From Candidatus Metaruminococcus caecorum (GTDB lineage: Bacteria > Bacillota > Clostridia > Oscillospirales > Ruminococcaceae), in NCBI GenBank assembly GCA_904420045.1, contig CAJFTY010000012.1, positions 1 through 64,000 of the forward strand: DNA of 64,000 bases, in the 5' to 3' direction. Each line of letters opens with the position of its first letter. Positions within the stretch are counted from its first letter, which is position 1. The translations under genes and the position numbers were made by a program. Shown here one piece after another: positions 1 to 8,958 of this stretch. Under the pieces are notes generated by a model that saw only the letters and a program-made list of their open reading frames with translations, made no database searches and had not been told where the DNA came from.

Positions 1-2505
1 GCGGAGGTCTACCACCCCGGCTACGCCGCCAAGCGCATGGAGATCGGCGCGGTGGTGGGCGCGGCCCCGGCGAAAAACGTCGTGCGGGAGGTTCCCGCCC
101 CCGGCGACGTGGTGATCCTGCTGGGCGGCAAGACCGGCCGGGACGGCTGCGGCGGCGCCACCGGCTCCTCCAAATCCCACACCATGGAGTCGCTAGAGAG
201 CTGCGGCGCAGAGGTTCAGAAGGGCAACGCCCCCGAGGAGCGCAAGCTCCAGCGGCTGTTCCGCAACCCCGACGTGACCCGGATGATTAAGCGCTGCAAC
301 GACTTCGGCGCGGGCGGCGTATCCGTTGCCATCGGTGAGCTGGCGGACGGGCTTTCCATCCACCTGGACGCGGTTCCCAAAAAATACGAGGGACTGGACG
401 GCACCGAGCTTGCCATCAGCGAATCCCAGGAGCGCATGGCCGTGGTGATCCGGGAGGCGGACACCGACGCGTTTATCGCCAAGGCCAAAGAGGAAAACCT
501 TTTGGCCACCAAGGTGGCCGTGGTCACCGAAGCTCCCCGGCTGGTGATGGACTGGAAGGGCAACGTGATCGTCGATCTGTCCCGGGAGTTTTTAAACTCC
601 AACGGCGCGCCTAAGCACACCGAAATTGAAATTGAATCCAATGCCCTTTCCCCTGTCAACCGCCGGGAAAACACCCCCGACGGCTGGAAAGAGCATCTGT
701 CCGACTTAAACATCTGCTCCCAGAAGGGACTGGTGGAGCGGTTTGACTCCACCATCGGCGCGGGCACCGTACTGATGCCCTTCGGCGGCAAAAACCAGCT
801 GACCCCCGCTCAGGCCATGGCGGCCAAGCTCCCGGTGCTTAAGGGGCAGACCTCCACCTGCTCGCTGATGGGCTGGGGCTACAATCCGTACATCAGCGCC
901 CAGAACCCCTTCTACGGCGCCATGTACGCGGTGATCGAGTCGGTGGCCAAGGTGGTGGCCGTGGGCGGCGACTACACCCACAGTTGGCTGACCTTCCAGG
1001 AGTACTTCGAGCGCACCAAGGGCGATCCCAAGCGGTGGGGCAAACCCATGTCCGCCCTGCTGGGTTCCTTAAAAGCGCAGCTTGCCTTGGGCATCGGTTC
1101 CATCGGCGGCAAGGACTCCATGAGCGGAACCTTCGAGGATCTGGACGTTCCCCCCACCCTGACTTCCTTCGCGGTGTCGGTGACGGATACCGGCAACATC
1201 GTTTCGCCGGAGTTTAAAGGTCCGGGCCACCGGGTGGCGATGATCGTCCCGGACTACGACGAAGCCGGTATGCCCTGCTTTGACAGTATAAAAGCGGTAT
1301 TTGCGCAGGTGCAGGAGCTCATTAAGTCCAAAAAGGCCCTGGCGGTGTGGGCGTTAAGCTACGGCGGCGCGGCCGAGGCCGTGTTCAAAATGGCCATCGG
1401 AAACGGCGTGGGCTTTGCGTTTGAAGCCCTGCCGGAGGAAGCCCTGTTGTGGAACGGCGTGGCCGGCGGCTTTGTCATCGAATTGGCGGAGGGCTGCGGC
1501 CTTCCCGCCGGCATGACCGGGCTGGGCAAAACCACCGCCGATCCTGTGATCGACTTCCAAAACGGGAAGATCGCCCTCGCCGAGCTCCTCCCCGCCTACG
1601 AGGACAAGCTGGAGCCCATCTTCCCCTGCAACATCCAGACCAGCGGGGAGGCGGTTCCCGCCGTCACCTACAGCGGCAAGGCCAGATCTGCCGCGATCAA
1701 GGCGGCCAAACCCCGGGTGCTGATCCCGGTGTTCCCCGGCACCAACTGCGAGTACGACACCGCCCGGGTGTTTGAGCGGGCCGGAGCCCAGCCGGAGGTG
1801 TTCGTCATCCGCAACCTGACCAGCGCGGACATCGAAGAATCCGCGGCGGCCTTCACCCAAAAGATCAACCAGAGCCAGATCGTCATGATCCCCGGCGGAT
1901 TCTCCGGCGGCGACGAGCCCGACGGCTCCGGAAAATTCATCACCGCGTTTTTCCGCAACCCCGCCATCAAAGACGCGGTGCACGAGCTTTTAAACAACCG
2001 GGACGGCCTGATGCTGGGCATCTGCAACGGCTTCCAGGCGCTGATTAAGCTGGGGCTGGTTCCCTTCGGAAAGATCACCGAGATGGAGTCCGACTCTCCC
2101 ACGCTGACCTTCAACACCATCCACCGGCACCAGTCCATGCTGGTTCACACCCGGGTGTGCTCCAATAAATCCCCCTGGCTTGCGGGGACGAGCGTAGGCG
2201 ATGTGCACACCGTGCCCATCTCCCACGGAGAGGGGCGGTTTGTAGCCCCCAAGGAGCTGATCGACCAGCTGATCCAAAACGGCCAGGTGGCCACCCAATA
2301 TGTGGATTTAAACGGCGATCCCACTTACGACATCCGCTACAACCCCAACACCTCCATGATGGCCATCGAAGGCATCACCTCCCCCGACGGGCGGGTGTTC
2401 GGCAAGATGGCCCACAGCGAGCGGATCGGAACCGGGCTGTACCAAAACGTCCCCGGCGACAAGGATCAAAAGCTGTTTGAAAGCGGCGTGAAGTATTTTA
2501 AATAA
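1..2505 (+). CDS. purL: Phosphoribosylformylglycinamidine synthase, 3' part (5' end outside window)
   Basis: Catalyses the fourth step of purine synthesis, glutamine-dependent conversion of FGAR to FGAM. The frame is open from base 1, so the first ATG at 37 is internal and the gene is truncated by the window edge. Visible parts are the second half of the synthetase (TGRDGCGGATGSS and SIGGKDSMSG motifs) and a fused C-terminal class I glutamine amidotransferase. Its nucleophile Cys lies in GICNGFQAL (codon 2023-2025), followed by a SHGEGR segment and a C-terminal NPNTSMMAIEG. This is the large single-chain type known from many Clostridia and Proteobacteria. A strong terminator follows 15 bases after the stop, so it ends its transcript. 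No other pur gene is visible. Confidence 0.96.
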   Translation, partial: AEVYHPGYAAKRMEIGAVVGAAPAKNVVREVPAPGDVVILLGGKTGRDGCGGATGSSKSHTMESLESCGAEVQKGNAPEERKLQRLFRNPDVTRMIKRCNDFGAGGVSVAIGELADGLSIHLDAVPKKYEGLDGTELAISESQERMAVVIREADTDAFIAKAKEENLLATKVAVVTEAPRLVMDWKGNVIVDLSREFLNSNGAPKHTEIEIESNALSPVNRRENTPDGWKEHLSDLNICSQKGLVERFDSTIGAGTVLMPFGGKNQLTPAQAMAAKLPVLKGQTSTCSLMGWGYNPYISAQNPFYGAMYAVIESVAKVVAVGGDYTHSWLTFQEYFERTKGDPKRWGKPMSALLGSLKAQLALGIGSIGGKDSMSGTFEDLDVPPTLTSFAVSVTDTGNIVSPEFKGPGHRVAMIVPDYDEAGMPCFDSIKAVFAQVQELIKSKKALAVWALSYGGAAEAVFKMAIGNGVGFAFEALPEEALLWNGVAGGFVIELAEGCGLPAGMTGLGKTTADPVIDFQNGKIALAELLPAYEDKLEPIFPCNIQTSGEAVPAVTYSGKARSAAIKAAKPRVLIPVFPGTNCEYDTARVFERAGAQPEVFVIRNLTSADIEESAAAFTQKINQSQIVMIPGGFSGGDEPDGSGKFITAFFRNPAIKDAVHELLNNRDGLMLGICNGFQALIKLGLVPFGKITEMESDSPTLTFNTIHRHQSMLVHTRVCSNKSPWLAGTSVGDVHTVPISHGEGRFVAPKELIDQLIQNGQVATQYVDLNGDPTYDIRYNPNTSMMAIEGITSPDGRVFGKMAHSERIGTGLYQNVPGDKDQKLFESGVKYFK

Positions 2506-2520
2506 GGTTGTTCGCAAGGA

Positions 2521-2563
2521 CGCCCCTGCAATCCGCCAGAACGGATTGCGGGGGCGTTTGTTT
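2521..2563 (+). terminator. Rho-independent terminator after purL
   Basis: A 15-bp stem (2521-2535 with 2542-2556, one G-T wobble), a 6-base loop, then a TTTGTTTTTT tail. It begins 15 bases after the purL stop and also lies just past the end of the convergent XRE gene. Confidence 0.92.
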
Positions 2564-2575
2564 TTTGTGTGTAAC

Positions 2576-2821
2576 TCAGCGTTCGTTTTTGTCAAAAATG
2601 ACTTGATCCGGGGTTGCTTGATACAGATCGCACAAGCGCAGCAGCTTATCCGCTGTAAAGCGCATGGATACGGTTCCGTGTTCGATCTTTCGCAGCATTT
2701 GTACTCCGATCCCCGCTGCTTTTGCCGCCTGCCGCTGAGGAATCCCCCGATCTTTTCTGAGCTTTTTTAAATTGGCGCACATATTGGCAAGCACTTTGTC
2801 CGTTTCTTCTAACTGGTTCAT
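2576..2821 (-). CDS. Small XRE/Cro-type DNA-binding regulator, 81 aa
   Basis: Almost the whole protein is one helix-turn-helix domain of the Cro/CI type: residues about 15-70 contain the pattern LRKDRGIPQRQAAKAAGI followed by LRKIEHGT. There is no effector domain. The ATG at 2821 is preceded by a GGGAGA ribosome site. It is convergent with purL and shares its terminator region. Single-domain regulators of this kind can autoregulate or control a neighbour, but nothing in the sequence shows a target. The divergent side holds only the hairpin-rich spacer, so the role is unknown. Confidence 0.85.
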   Translation of the reverse strand: MNQLEETDKVLANMCANLKKLRKDRGIPQRQAAKAAGIGVQMLRKIEHGTVSMRFTADKLLRLCDLYQATPDQVIFDKNER

Positions 2822-2933
2822 GTAGCCATCTCCCTTTTTCCGATTTTTATTATCATAGCACGTTTGAAATCAAGGGGTATAGACTATTACATTAGATATA
2901 GACAAAATTATTTACCGCAATACGCAGATTCAA

Positions 2934-2973
2934 GGGCTAAACGATCTGGTTTCTGATCGTTTAGCCCTTTTTT
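2934..2973 (+). terminator. Orphan terminator-like hairpin
   Basis: A 13-bp perfect stem (2934-2946 with 2955-2967) and TTTTTT tail. No plus-strand gene lies just upstream. It may end an undetected short transcript or insulate the divergent XRE gene. Function uncertain. Confidence 0.7.
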
Positions 2974-3010
2974 ATCTCCCAGGCCTTACTGGTTACCACG
3001 CCGATAGGCG

Positions 3011-3137
3011 GTAAGGGGTGCGCGCCGCCGCACCCCTTACAACCCCGGGCGGTCAAAGGGGAGGATATTTCGGCGAACCTACGGTTCGCGCCTCCCCTTT
3101 GAAAACCCCACCAACGACCAAAGGCATCCGCCTTTGG
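3011..3137. repeat. Intergenic element of three successive hairpins
   Basis: Three perfect or near-perfect inverted repeats in a row: 3011-3020 with 3031-3040; a long 12-bp outer stem 3053-3064 with 3091-3102 that encloses a 6-bp stem (3074-3079/3083-3088); and 3118-3125 with 3130-3137. No open frame fits. Between 2822 and 3260 this and the orphan terminator are the only structures I see. It resembles a REP/BIME-like mobile intergenic element, but I found no second copy in the window. Confidence 0.5.
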
Positions 3138-3260
3138 AATCCAGAGTTACTCCCATGCCCGACCTAAACCATTCATCATAAATAAAAGAATGGAATTCCT
3201 CCCAATGTTCGCCAAAGGCCGCCTATTATATTGTGTTGAAAGGAAAGTCCGACAATCTCC

Positions 3261-3289
3261 TTGCATTTTCCGCTAAAATTCGCTATACT
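3261..3289 (+). promoter_or_regulatory. Sigma-A promoter for queT
   Basis: TTGCAT at 3261-3266, 17-base spacer, TATACT at 3284-3289. It leaves a leader of about 130 bases before queT, which contains the preQ1 riboswitch candidate. Confidence 0.75.
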
Positions 3290-3373
3290 TAAAACCGCGC
3301 CTGCCGGCAGAAACTTTTCCTCCTTGCATCTCAAGGCTCGGGCGCAAACTTCGGCGGAGCTTTTTCCTCCGAG

Positions 3374-3417
3374 CGTCAGTCGCAAGAACCTGACGATAAA
3401 AAAACACTACGAAAGGA
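3374..3417 (+). ncRNA. preQ1-I-type riboswitch candidate in the queT leader
   Basis: A 6-bp stem (3374-3379 with 3390-3395) holds the loop UCGCAAGAAC, close to the UCGCAGUAAC loop I recall for the Thermoanaerobacter preQ1-I aptamer. It is followed by an A-rich strand (3396-3405) and runs directly into the ribosome site GAAAGGA (3411-3417) of queT. Stem, loop, A-rich tail and sequestered Shine-Dalgarno are the known layout of preQ1-I translational switches, and the downstream gene is a queuosine-precursor transporter. A second short hairpin (3355-3371) precedes it. Confidence 0.72.
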
Positions 3418-3426
3418 CAATTTAAT

Positions 3427-3960
3427 ATGAAAAATCAAGGACTACACAAGATGGTGCAGGCCTCGCTGATCGCTGCCCTTTACGCGGCGCTCACCCTGGC
3501 GGTGGCTCCCATCGCATTCGGCGCGGTGCAGTTTCGCATAAGCGAGCTGCTCACAGTGCTTCCGCTGTTCACCGCCACGGCGATCCCCGGGCTCACCCTG
3601 GGCTGCGCGCTGGCAAACTTTGTAGGGTTCCTGCTGGGAATCAACGGCATCGGTATTTTCGATGTATTCTTTGGAACCGCGGCCACGCTGCTTGCCTCCC
3701 TTGTCACCTACTGGATCGGCAAGCAAAGCGAGAAACCCCTGATCCGCAGTATTTTCGGGCCGCTGCCCCCTGTGCTGTTCAACGCCGTCATCGTGGGCGC
3801 GGAGCTGACCATCCTGTTCGCCCCCTCCTTTACCTGGCCGCTGTACTGGTTGAACTTCGGTTCCGTTCTGGTGGGAGAGCTGGTGATCTGCTACCTGCTG
3901 GGCGTGCCGCTGATCCTTCTTTTGAACCGGAAACAGTTTTACCGAAAAATATTTGGGTAA
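3427..3960 (+). CDS. queT: Queuosine precursor transporter, ECF S-component type
   Basis: A 177-residue, very hydrophobic protein with five to six membrane segments. The N-terminal HKMVQASLIAALYAALTLA and the following AVQFRISELLTVLP segment are typical of QueT. QueT is the substrate-binding S component that brings preQ1/preQ0 into the cell with a shared ECF module. The ATG at 3427 has a GAAAGGA site 9 bases upstream. It stands alone under its own promoter and the preQ1-I-like switch, so low precursor should permit translation. The energising ECF module of the window (54.3-57.5 kb) has its own S component, so QueT may instead use a general module elsewhere. Confidence 0.93.
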   Translation: MKNQGLHKMVQASLIAALYAALTLAVAPIAFGAVQFRISELLTVLPLFTATAIPGLTLGCALANFVGFLLGINGIGIFDVFFGTAATLLASLVTYWIGKQSEKPLIRSIFGPLPPVLFNAVIVGAELTILFAPSFTWPLYWLNFGSVLVGELVICYLLGVPLILLLNRKQFYRKIFG

Positions 3961-3974
3961 CCGGAGAAAATCCG

Positions 3975-4003
3975 TTGCAATTTACAGAAAATGTTGGTAC
4001 AAT
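3975..4003 (+). promoter_or_regulatory. Promoter of the 43-aa membrane protein gene
   Basis: TTGCAA at 3975-3980, 17-base spacer, TACAAT at 3998-4003. It starts 14 bases after the queT stop. Confidence 0.7.
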
Positions 4004-4050
4004 ACTTTTATAGAAACGATTTTGCACCGATCGCAAGGAGGATAAAACGG

Positions 4051-4182
4051 ATGAAAATTGCACTGAAGATAATCGCCTCAGTCATTGGCCTGCTTGTGGC
4101 GCTCAAGCTGATCCAGTACGGGATCGACTGCCTGTACCGGAAATACGGCCGCCGCTACATCACAGCGGGCGACGCGGAGTAG
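4051..4182 (+). CDS. Small single-pass membrane protein, 43 aa
   Basis: ATG at 4051 follows an AAGGAGG ribosome site, making this a better start than the in-frame ATG at 3991, which lies inside the promoter. The product begins MKIALKIIASVIGLLVALK, one N-terminal membrane helix, then a basic stretch (YRKYGRRY) and a short acidic end. It has its own promoter and terminator, so it is a real monocistronic gene. I do not recognise a named family. Similar short membrane proteins are common in Oscillospiraceae. Confidence 0.7.
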   Translation: MKIALKIIASVIGLLVALKLIQYGIDCLYRKYGRRYITAGDAE

Positions 4183-4220
4183 GACGTATTCAATAAAGGT
4201 TTTGTGTCGAAATCAAAATA

Positions 4221-4251
4221 AAAGGCGGAACCCAAGGGTTCCGCCTTTTTA
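4221..4251 (+). terminator. Terminator after the 43-aa gene
   Basis: Perfect 12-13-bp stem (4221-4233 with 4236-4248) with a 2-base loop and T tail. The A-rich 5' side makes it potentially bidirectional. Confidence 0.88.
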
Positions 4252-4300
4252 TATACCGTAAATTCTTCTGCCTTCCGCGCCCTCAAAGGCGATTCCAAAA

Positions 4301-4335
4301 GAAGAAGCGGCCGCCATAGGCGGCTGCTTCTTTCT
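4301..4335 (-). terminator. Terminator downstream of the GH59 gene
   Basis: Inverted repeat GAAGCGGCCGCC / GGCGGCTGCTTC with a short loop. On the minus strand it is followed by a pyrimidine/T-rich tail. It lies about 40 bases past the GH59 stop. Confidence 0.65.
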
Positions 4336-4374
4336 GATACGCTTCAAAAAGGTTCAGTCAGAATGCTGTTTTGT

Positions 4375-7300
4375 TTAAGACTTTCTTTTTCTGCGTCCGC
4401 TAAGACGATGCACCGAATAACCGCAAAGGCCGGCCAACAGCACAACCACAGATGCTCCCCAGGGGAAAGCAGCCGATGTCTGCGGATTTGTTTCCTCCTC
4501 CGATGGGCTTTGTACATCGGGGGTTAAGGGCTTTTTTCCATCGTCGGGATCAGCGGGAGACGGATCGTCCGAATGGTCCGAATCGCCGGGATCTTCTGGG
4601 GCGCCGGGTTGATTTGGCTGATCCGGTTCGCCGGGGTCCTCAGGTTGACTTGGATTGTCAGGCTCGTCAGGATCTTTGGGATCGTCCGGCTCATCGGGAT
4701 TTTCAGGGTCCGTCGGTTCCTCCGTTACCGTGACCTTGCACTGCGCAGTCCGTCCTCCGTCTACCGTTGTTGCTGTAATGGTCGCAGTACCAGCTTTGTG
4801 CGCGGTGATCTCTCCCTTGTCATCAACCGAGGCCACAGCGGCATTGTCACTTGTCCAGACAACGCTGTCATCGGTGGCCGAATCCGGCGATACAATGGCA
4901 AAGATTCTCTGCTTCTGATTGACCTTCATCGTGCATTCAGCCCGGTTCACTTTGACGGTTTCCGGATGGACGATCACCGGCGGAACGTTGGTATAGGCAA
5001 ATCCGTTAATAATTGCCTCAATTCCCGAGCTGGCGGGATTTTTTCGCGTTGTGGGAACGATTTTCAGCGTATGAGTACCAGGCTCCAGCAGATCCGTTTC
5101 ATACAGCAGCACATCGCTCTGGCTGCCATTGCTGCACTGATCAATCTCAGCCTTTTTTACCCCGTCCACATACACCTCGAGAATTCCTAAGTCATTCCGC
5201 TTTGAACCGTAAAATCTTGCTTTTACTCCGTCAAAAGTAAAGGTCGCACTTTCTTTTCCTGTGGGATATTCTGTGTAATGAACCGCGGTGGGCTCGGTTG
5301 ACTCAGGCGGCCAGATGCCCCAGATTCCTTCATAGGTAACCGACTCGTCGCTATCATCGACCATAATATAGTTGTTGTCACTGTCCAGGCTCACAATTTT
5401 AAAGTGGTCAAACTGCACATAATCATAACTGCTGCCTACTGCGGCCCGCCCTTGGATAAAGCTGTTCTCGTCGTCCATATACTCAAATACAATCTCGTCG
5501 TTGATAAATCCACGTATTTTGGTATCCTTGAAGATCATTTTTAGACGGATCCACGAGTCCGCTTTCATTCTGCTTACTTTGCCGCTTTGAAGTACCTCGA
5601 ATTGACTTCCCAATGCTACGCCTTCCCTGGCTTTATACCGAGTCAATTTCCAATTCCCGTTCTCGTCGATCCGCAGTCCATAGCCGTAAGGATGCGTCTG
5701 CCCGTAAGCGGTGGGCCCGGATACGCGCCCATAGATCGCGCCGTATCCAGAGTCTTCAATTTTAATGTTGGCGCTTACTATACAGTTGTGCAGGTTTTTA
5801 TTCCCTACATAAGAAAACGGCTCATAGTCATTCCACCAGCAAATGGGTTTTGTCGGTACCGACTGGCGCAGAGTTCTGTTCTCCGTGCCGTCTACGTAAA
5901 TTTCAAACCCTCCGCCCTGATCCGAAAAATACTTCGGACGTTCGCCGGACGGATAGCTGTCAAAATCGTCCTCATAATTCATGGGGAAATCTTCTGCTTC
6001 AGGAATCTTGTTTTCAGGCTCGCCTTTTTGCTGCCCCGTGGTTGTGGTAAAGGAATAGATGCAATTCGGGTCCACCGAATAAGCAAACGCTCCATTCTGC
6101 GGCACAATAGTATTGACTTTTTGGAACGTATTCCCTTTTTCCGTTTTCCATACGGTGATTTCATGGTTTGACATTCCATTTAAGGTGAATTCCATTAGCT
6201 GGGTGTCAGACGCTCCGCCTGTTTCCACAATCACAGAAAAATCAGGGTTGCTCTTTCGGTTGTCAGTTGTTCCATTGTCCTGTAATGTGACGTAGCTTCC
6301 GCCCGCGTCAAGGTATCCGCAGGCGCTGTCTATATAATTCCAGCCGGGTTTGGTAAACTGGGTGGTATGGGCAAACCCCCACACTCCATCCTCTACAATA
6401 TACTGTCCGGACCACGGAGTATTGGCCTGCATGGCTCCGCTGAGCCAATCATAGGACGCGGAGATATTGCTCCAGAACACCGTCTTTACAATCCGGTTTT
6501 CGATATAGTTTGCATTAAAAATGCGGGCTGATTTCAGAGCTGCTTCCCAACTACCGCCGATGGAACCGTCCTCGCTGGAATAAAGAGGCTTGCCAGTTGC
6601 CTGCGCTTGAGAGTTATCATGATAGGGATTCGGAGAACCCCAGTTGGGGTAATGCACACCGATTGCGTGCACCGCTTCCCTAAGCTCGGGGGTGGAGGTC
6701 AGCTGTATTGCGCTGTCCCAGATACCAGCCCAATCGTTATGCTCCGCCGCAATGATGTTGACGTCTGTCAGGTTATATCGATCTAATGTTTCCCGTAGCG
6801 TAATGATCCAGTCGTTTCGGTCGGGATTGTAGTGTTCGTTCCAGATTCCGCAGAAGTCGATGTCCAGATTGTGAAATTCTTTGGCGCCCCATATGTACGT
6901 GGCGATGTAATCCGCGTTGTCCTGGGTATAGAACTTCTGTTTTTTCCAGGTTTCATAATCCGTATCAGGATTTGCAAGAGCGCCGTAAGAACCGTCATAG
7001 CGGAACCAGCCCGGCGCAGACCACTGAAGGATATCCAAAAAGATGTCAGGGTTTCGCTTTTTGGCTTCCTTCATCAGCCAGAATTCAACGCCCCGGTTAA
7101 AATATTCTTTTACCTTTAAATAGTCTTTCGAATTCCGATTGATGGTGCCATTCTCACACTGCTTGCGCACCGACTGCACCCGTTCAAACTCTTCCAGCGT
7201 TCTTGCATAAGCAGGCTCGGTCTGGCAGGTGCTGTTGCCGTCTCCTCCGATTTCCACTTTCAGATGCTGATAGGCCGCCCCAAAATTGGGTTTGAACAGA

Positions 7301-8784
7301 TAATCCAGAATATCCGAGCGATACGGTTCTTCATAATCATAGAGCAGGTTGGAGCTGGATGCGGATAATGCGCCGATGCCCTCAAACATTCTGCCTGTAT
7401 CTTCGGTATTGATGGCAATTTGGGTGGCAAGATCAGGGCTGACTGGCGTCAGCACTACTTTGTCCACCAGGATCGTGGTGTTTTTATCCCACCAGAAGCG
7501 TAACTGGAACAAAGTTCCCATAGGAATGTTGATGGGATAGGATAAGGTCGTAACTGTGCCGATCTCACCAAATTCGCCTTCTGTCACGTTGAGGTTTAAG
7601 ATATCCGTGTCCTGGATATCCAGGCCCATGATAACATTATTGCCATTTCCTGTTCCCTCTTTCAGAACCAGATCAATTTGAAGGTTGTATTTTCCATACG
7701 GGATAGCATCAATGAGGCCAGGTCCCTGGAGCACGCTCTCCCGTCCTCCTGTGGCTTTGCTGCGATCAAACAAAACGCCGCCTTGGGTGACGGATACCCC
7801 GTTGCCCAGAGTTTCAAACCCAGATTCTTCAGCGTTTTCCACCTCGTAGGTAATCGAGTGATTATAATCAAAACCGGTAGAGGAAAAAGCGTCTACAATG
7901 ATGTCACAGCCAATATCTCCTCCCCCGCTGGTTAAATGAAGCACTTTTATGGTAAGCGTATGCTCCCCGTAGGGCAGCATGGGTGTTTCATATAGAAAAG
8001 AATCATAGCTGTTTGTGCTTGCATCCTTGCAGTCGATATTGGTTTGATATTCGTCGTCCACATAAACCGCCGCAATTCCAACGTCGTCTTTCTTTGCGCC
8101 GTAGAACCGAGCCTTGGTCCCTGTAAAGCGAAACGTTACGGAAGAATCTTTCGCATCCGACAAATGAACCGAGCCGCCGTAGCTGCCCTGGACCGTAGAA
8201 ACATTCCAATGATCGCTGTAAGCAACAGCCGAGTCATGATCGTCTACTTTTGTCCATATATCATCTGTATTTTTATGGTTTGGATTGTCCGTTATGGCAT
8301 ATTCAATCGCATCAATCGAGTATGCCAACCCTCCGCGGTCAAGCGGCTGAACAGTAATCGTGTGCGTACCTTCTTCCAATAAAGGCGATTCAAAAACAGT
8401 CATCTGTACTCCTTCTATTGCCGCTGAATGGCAGTCCACCTCAACGGGCGTCCCACCGTCAACTGTGATTTTAGCAGCTCCCTGCATAGGATCTTTTTTC
8501 GAAATCATCCTTACCTGATTTCCAGTAAAGGTAAAGGTTGCTGCGGCGTTCACATCAGACGAGTAAGTCTCTGTCTCCATATAGGTGCCAGCGCCATGGT
8601 CATCCCAATTCAGCCACTCCCCTGTATAAGTAATTCTGGGGTCTTTATCATCAATACGAATCCACCGTGAAGAAGCGGAAACTGCGATATATTCCAGCCA
8701 GGTAAACATAGGGAGCACCATTGCAAAAACAAGTAAAAAAACCATCTGTTTTTTTAAAGCTTTTGCCGTTTGTAAAGTTTTCAT
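4375..8784 (-). CDS. Secreted, surface-anchored GH59 galactosylceramidase-like glycosidase, 1469 aa
   Basis: The core (about residues 455-860) matches family GH59, known from animal galactocerebrosidase: FEGIGALSASSS, LDYLFKPNFGAAYQHLKVEI, and the two catalytic Glu residues E650 in GIWNEHY (acid/base) and E738 in LYSSEDGS (nucleophile). An N-terminal signal segment (residues 14-36) is followed by two related beta-sandwich modules (about 37-165 and 175-305), and a third copy lies near 1150-1280. Each has a DD-x-D start and an (A/T)FTF-G-x-(K/Q)-(A/V)R core and is probably carbohydrate-binding. Then come a bacterial Ig-like (BIG2) domain, a Pro/Asp/Glu-rich linker and a C-terminal NPQTS, membrane helix and RRKRKS tail. 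Retaining hydrolysis of beta-galactosides, possibly glycolipids, is inferred. A divergent AraC gene probably controls it. GC is visibly lower than in neighbours. Confidence 0.9.
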   Translation of the reverse strand: MKTLQTAKALKKQMVFLLVFAMVLPMFTWLEYIAVSASSRWIRIDDKDPRITYTGEWLNWDDHGAGTYMETETYSSDVNAAATFTFTGNQVRMISKKDPMQGAAKITVDGGTPVEVDCHSAAIEGVQMTVFESPLLEEGTHTITVQPLDRGGLAYSIDAIEYAITDNPNHKNTDDIWTKVDDHDSAVAYSDHWNVSTVQGSYGGSVHLSDAKDSSVTFRFTGTKARFYGAKKDDVGIAAVYVDDEYQTNIDCKDASTNSYDSFLYETPMLPYGEHTLTIKVLHLTSGGGDIGCDIIVDAFSSTGFDYNHSITYEVENAEESGFETLGNGVSVTQGGVLFDRSKATGGRESVLQGPGLIDAIPYGKYNLQIDLVLKEGTGNGNNVIMGLDIQDTDILNLNVTEGEFGEIGTVTTLSYPINIPMGTLFQLRFWWDKNTTILVDKVVLTPVSPDLATQIAINTEDTGRMFEGIGALSASSSNLLYDYEEPYRSDILDYLFKPNFGAAYQHLKVEIGGDGNSTCQTEPAYARTLEEFERVQSVRKQCENGTINRNSKDYLKVKEYFNRGVEFWLMKEAKKRNPDIFLDILQWSAPGWFRYDGSYGALANPDTDYETWKKQKFYTQDNADYIATYIWGAKEFHNLDIDFCGIWNEHYNPDRNDWIITLRETLDRYNLTDVNIIAAEHNDWAGIWDSAIQLTSTPELREAVHAIGVHYPNWGSPNPYHDNSQAQATGKPLYSSEDGSIGGSWEAALKSARIFNANYIENRIVKTVFWSNISASYDWLSGAMQANTPWSGQYIVEDGVWGFAHTTQFTKPGWNYIDSACGYLDAGGSYVTLQDNGTTDNRKSNPDFSVIVETGGASDTQLMEFTLNGMSNHEITVWKTEKGNTFQKVNTIVPQNGAFAYSVDPNCIYSFTTTTGQQKGEPENKIPEAEDFPMNYEDDFDSYPSGERPKYFSDQGGGFEIYVDGTENRTLRQSVPTKPICWWNDYEPFSYVGNKNLHNCIVSANIKIEDSGYGAIYGRVSGPTAYGQTHPYGYGLRIDENGNWKLTRYKAREGVALGSQFEVLQSGKVSRMKADSWIRLKMIFKDTKIRGFINDEIVFEYMDDENSFIQGRAAVGSSYDYVQFDHFKIVSLDSDNNYIMVDDSDESVTYEGIWGIWPPESTEPTAVHYTEYPTGKESATFTFDGVKARFYGSKRNDLGILEVYVDGVKKAEIDQCSNGSQSDVLLYETDLLEPGTHTLKIVPTTRKNPASSGIEAIINGFAYTNVPPVIVHPETVKVNRAECTMKVNQKQRIFAIVSPDSATDDSVVWTSDNAAVASVDDKGEITAHKAGTATITATTVDGGRTAQCKVTVTEEPTDPENPDEPDDPKDPDEPDNPSQPEDPGEPDQPNQPGAPEDPGDSDHSDDPSPADPDDGKKPLTPDVQSPSEEETNPQTSAAFPWGASVVVLLAGLCGYSVHRLSGRRKRKS

Positions 8785-8958
8785 TTCATTACTCTCTTCC
8801 CTTCTGTTTTGTATTTGTCTATATTATATTAAAATAAAACAAAATGTTCAATAATATTATATTATTTTTATAATACGATTTTTATATTATTATTGATTTA
8901 TTTTTATAATTATTGTATAATATTATTATAATAAATTTTTATTTTTGAGGAATGCGTT
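8785..8958. promoter_or_regulatory. AT-rich divergent promoter region between GH59 and araC-type genes
   Basis: This 174-base gap is almost pure A/T, unlike the rest of the window, with many overlapping TATAAT-like and A-tract stretches and short palindromes around 8895-8945. It must hold both divergent promoters and, by analogy with AraC-regulated glycosidase genes, the regulator's operator. I cannot single out the -35/-10 boxes because too many match. Confidence 0.6.
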
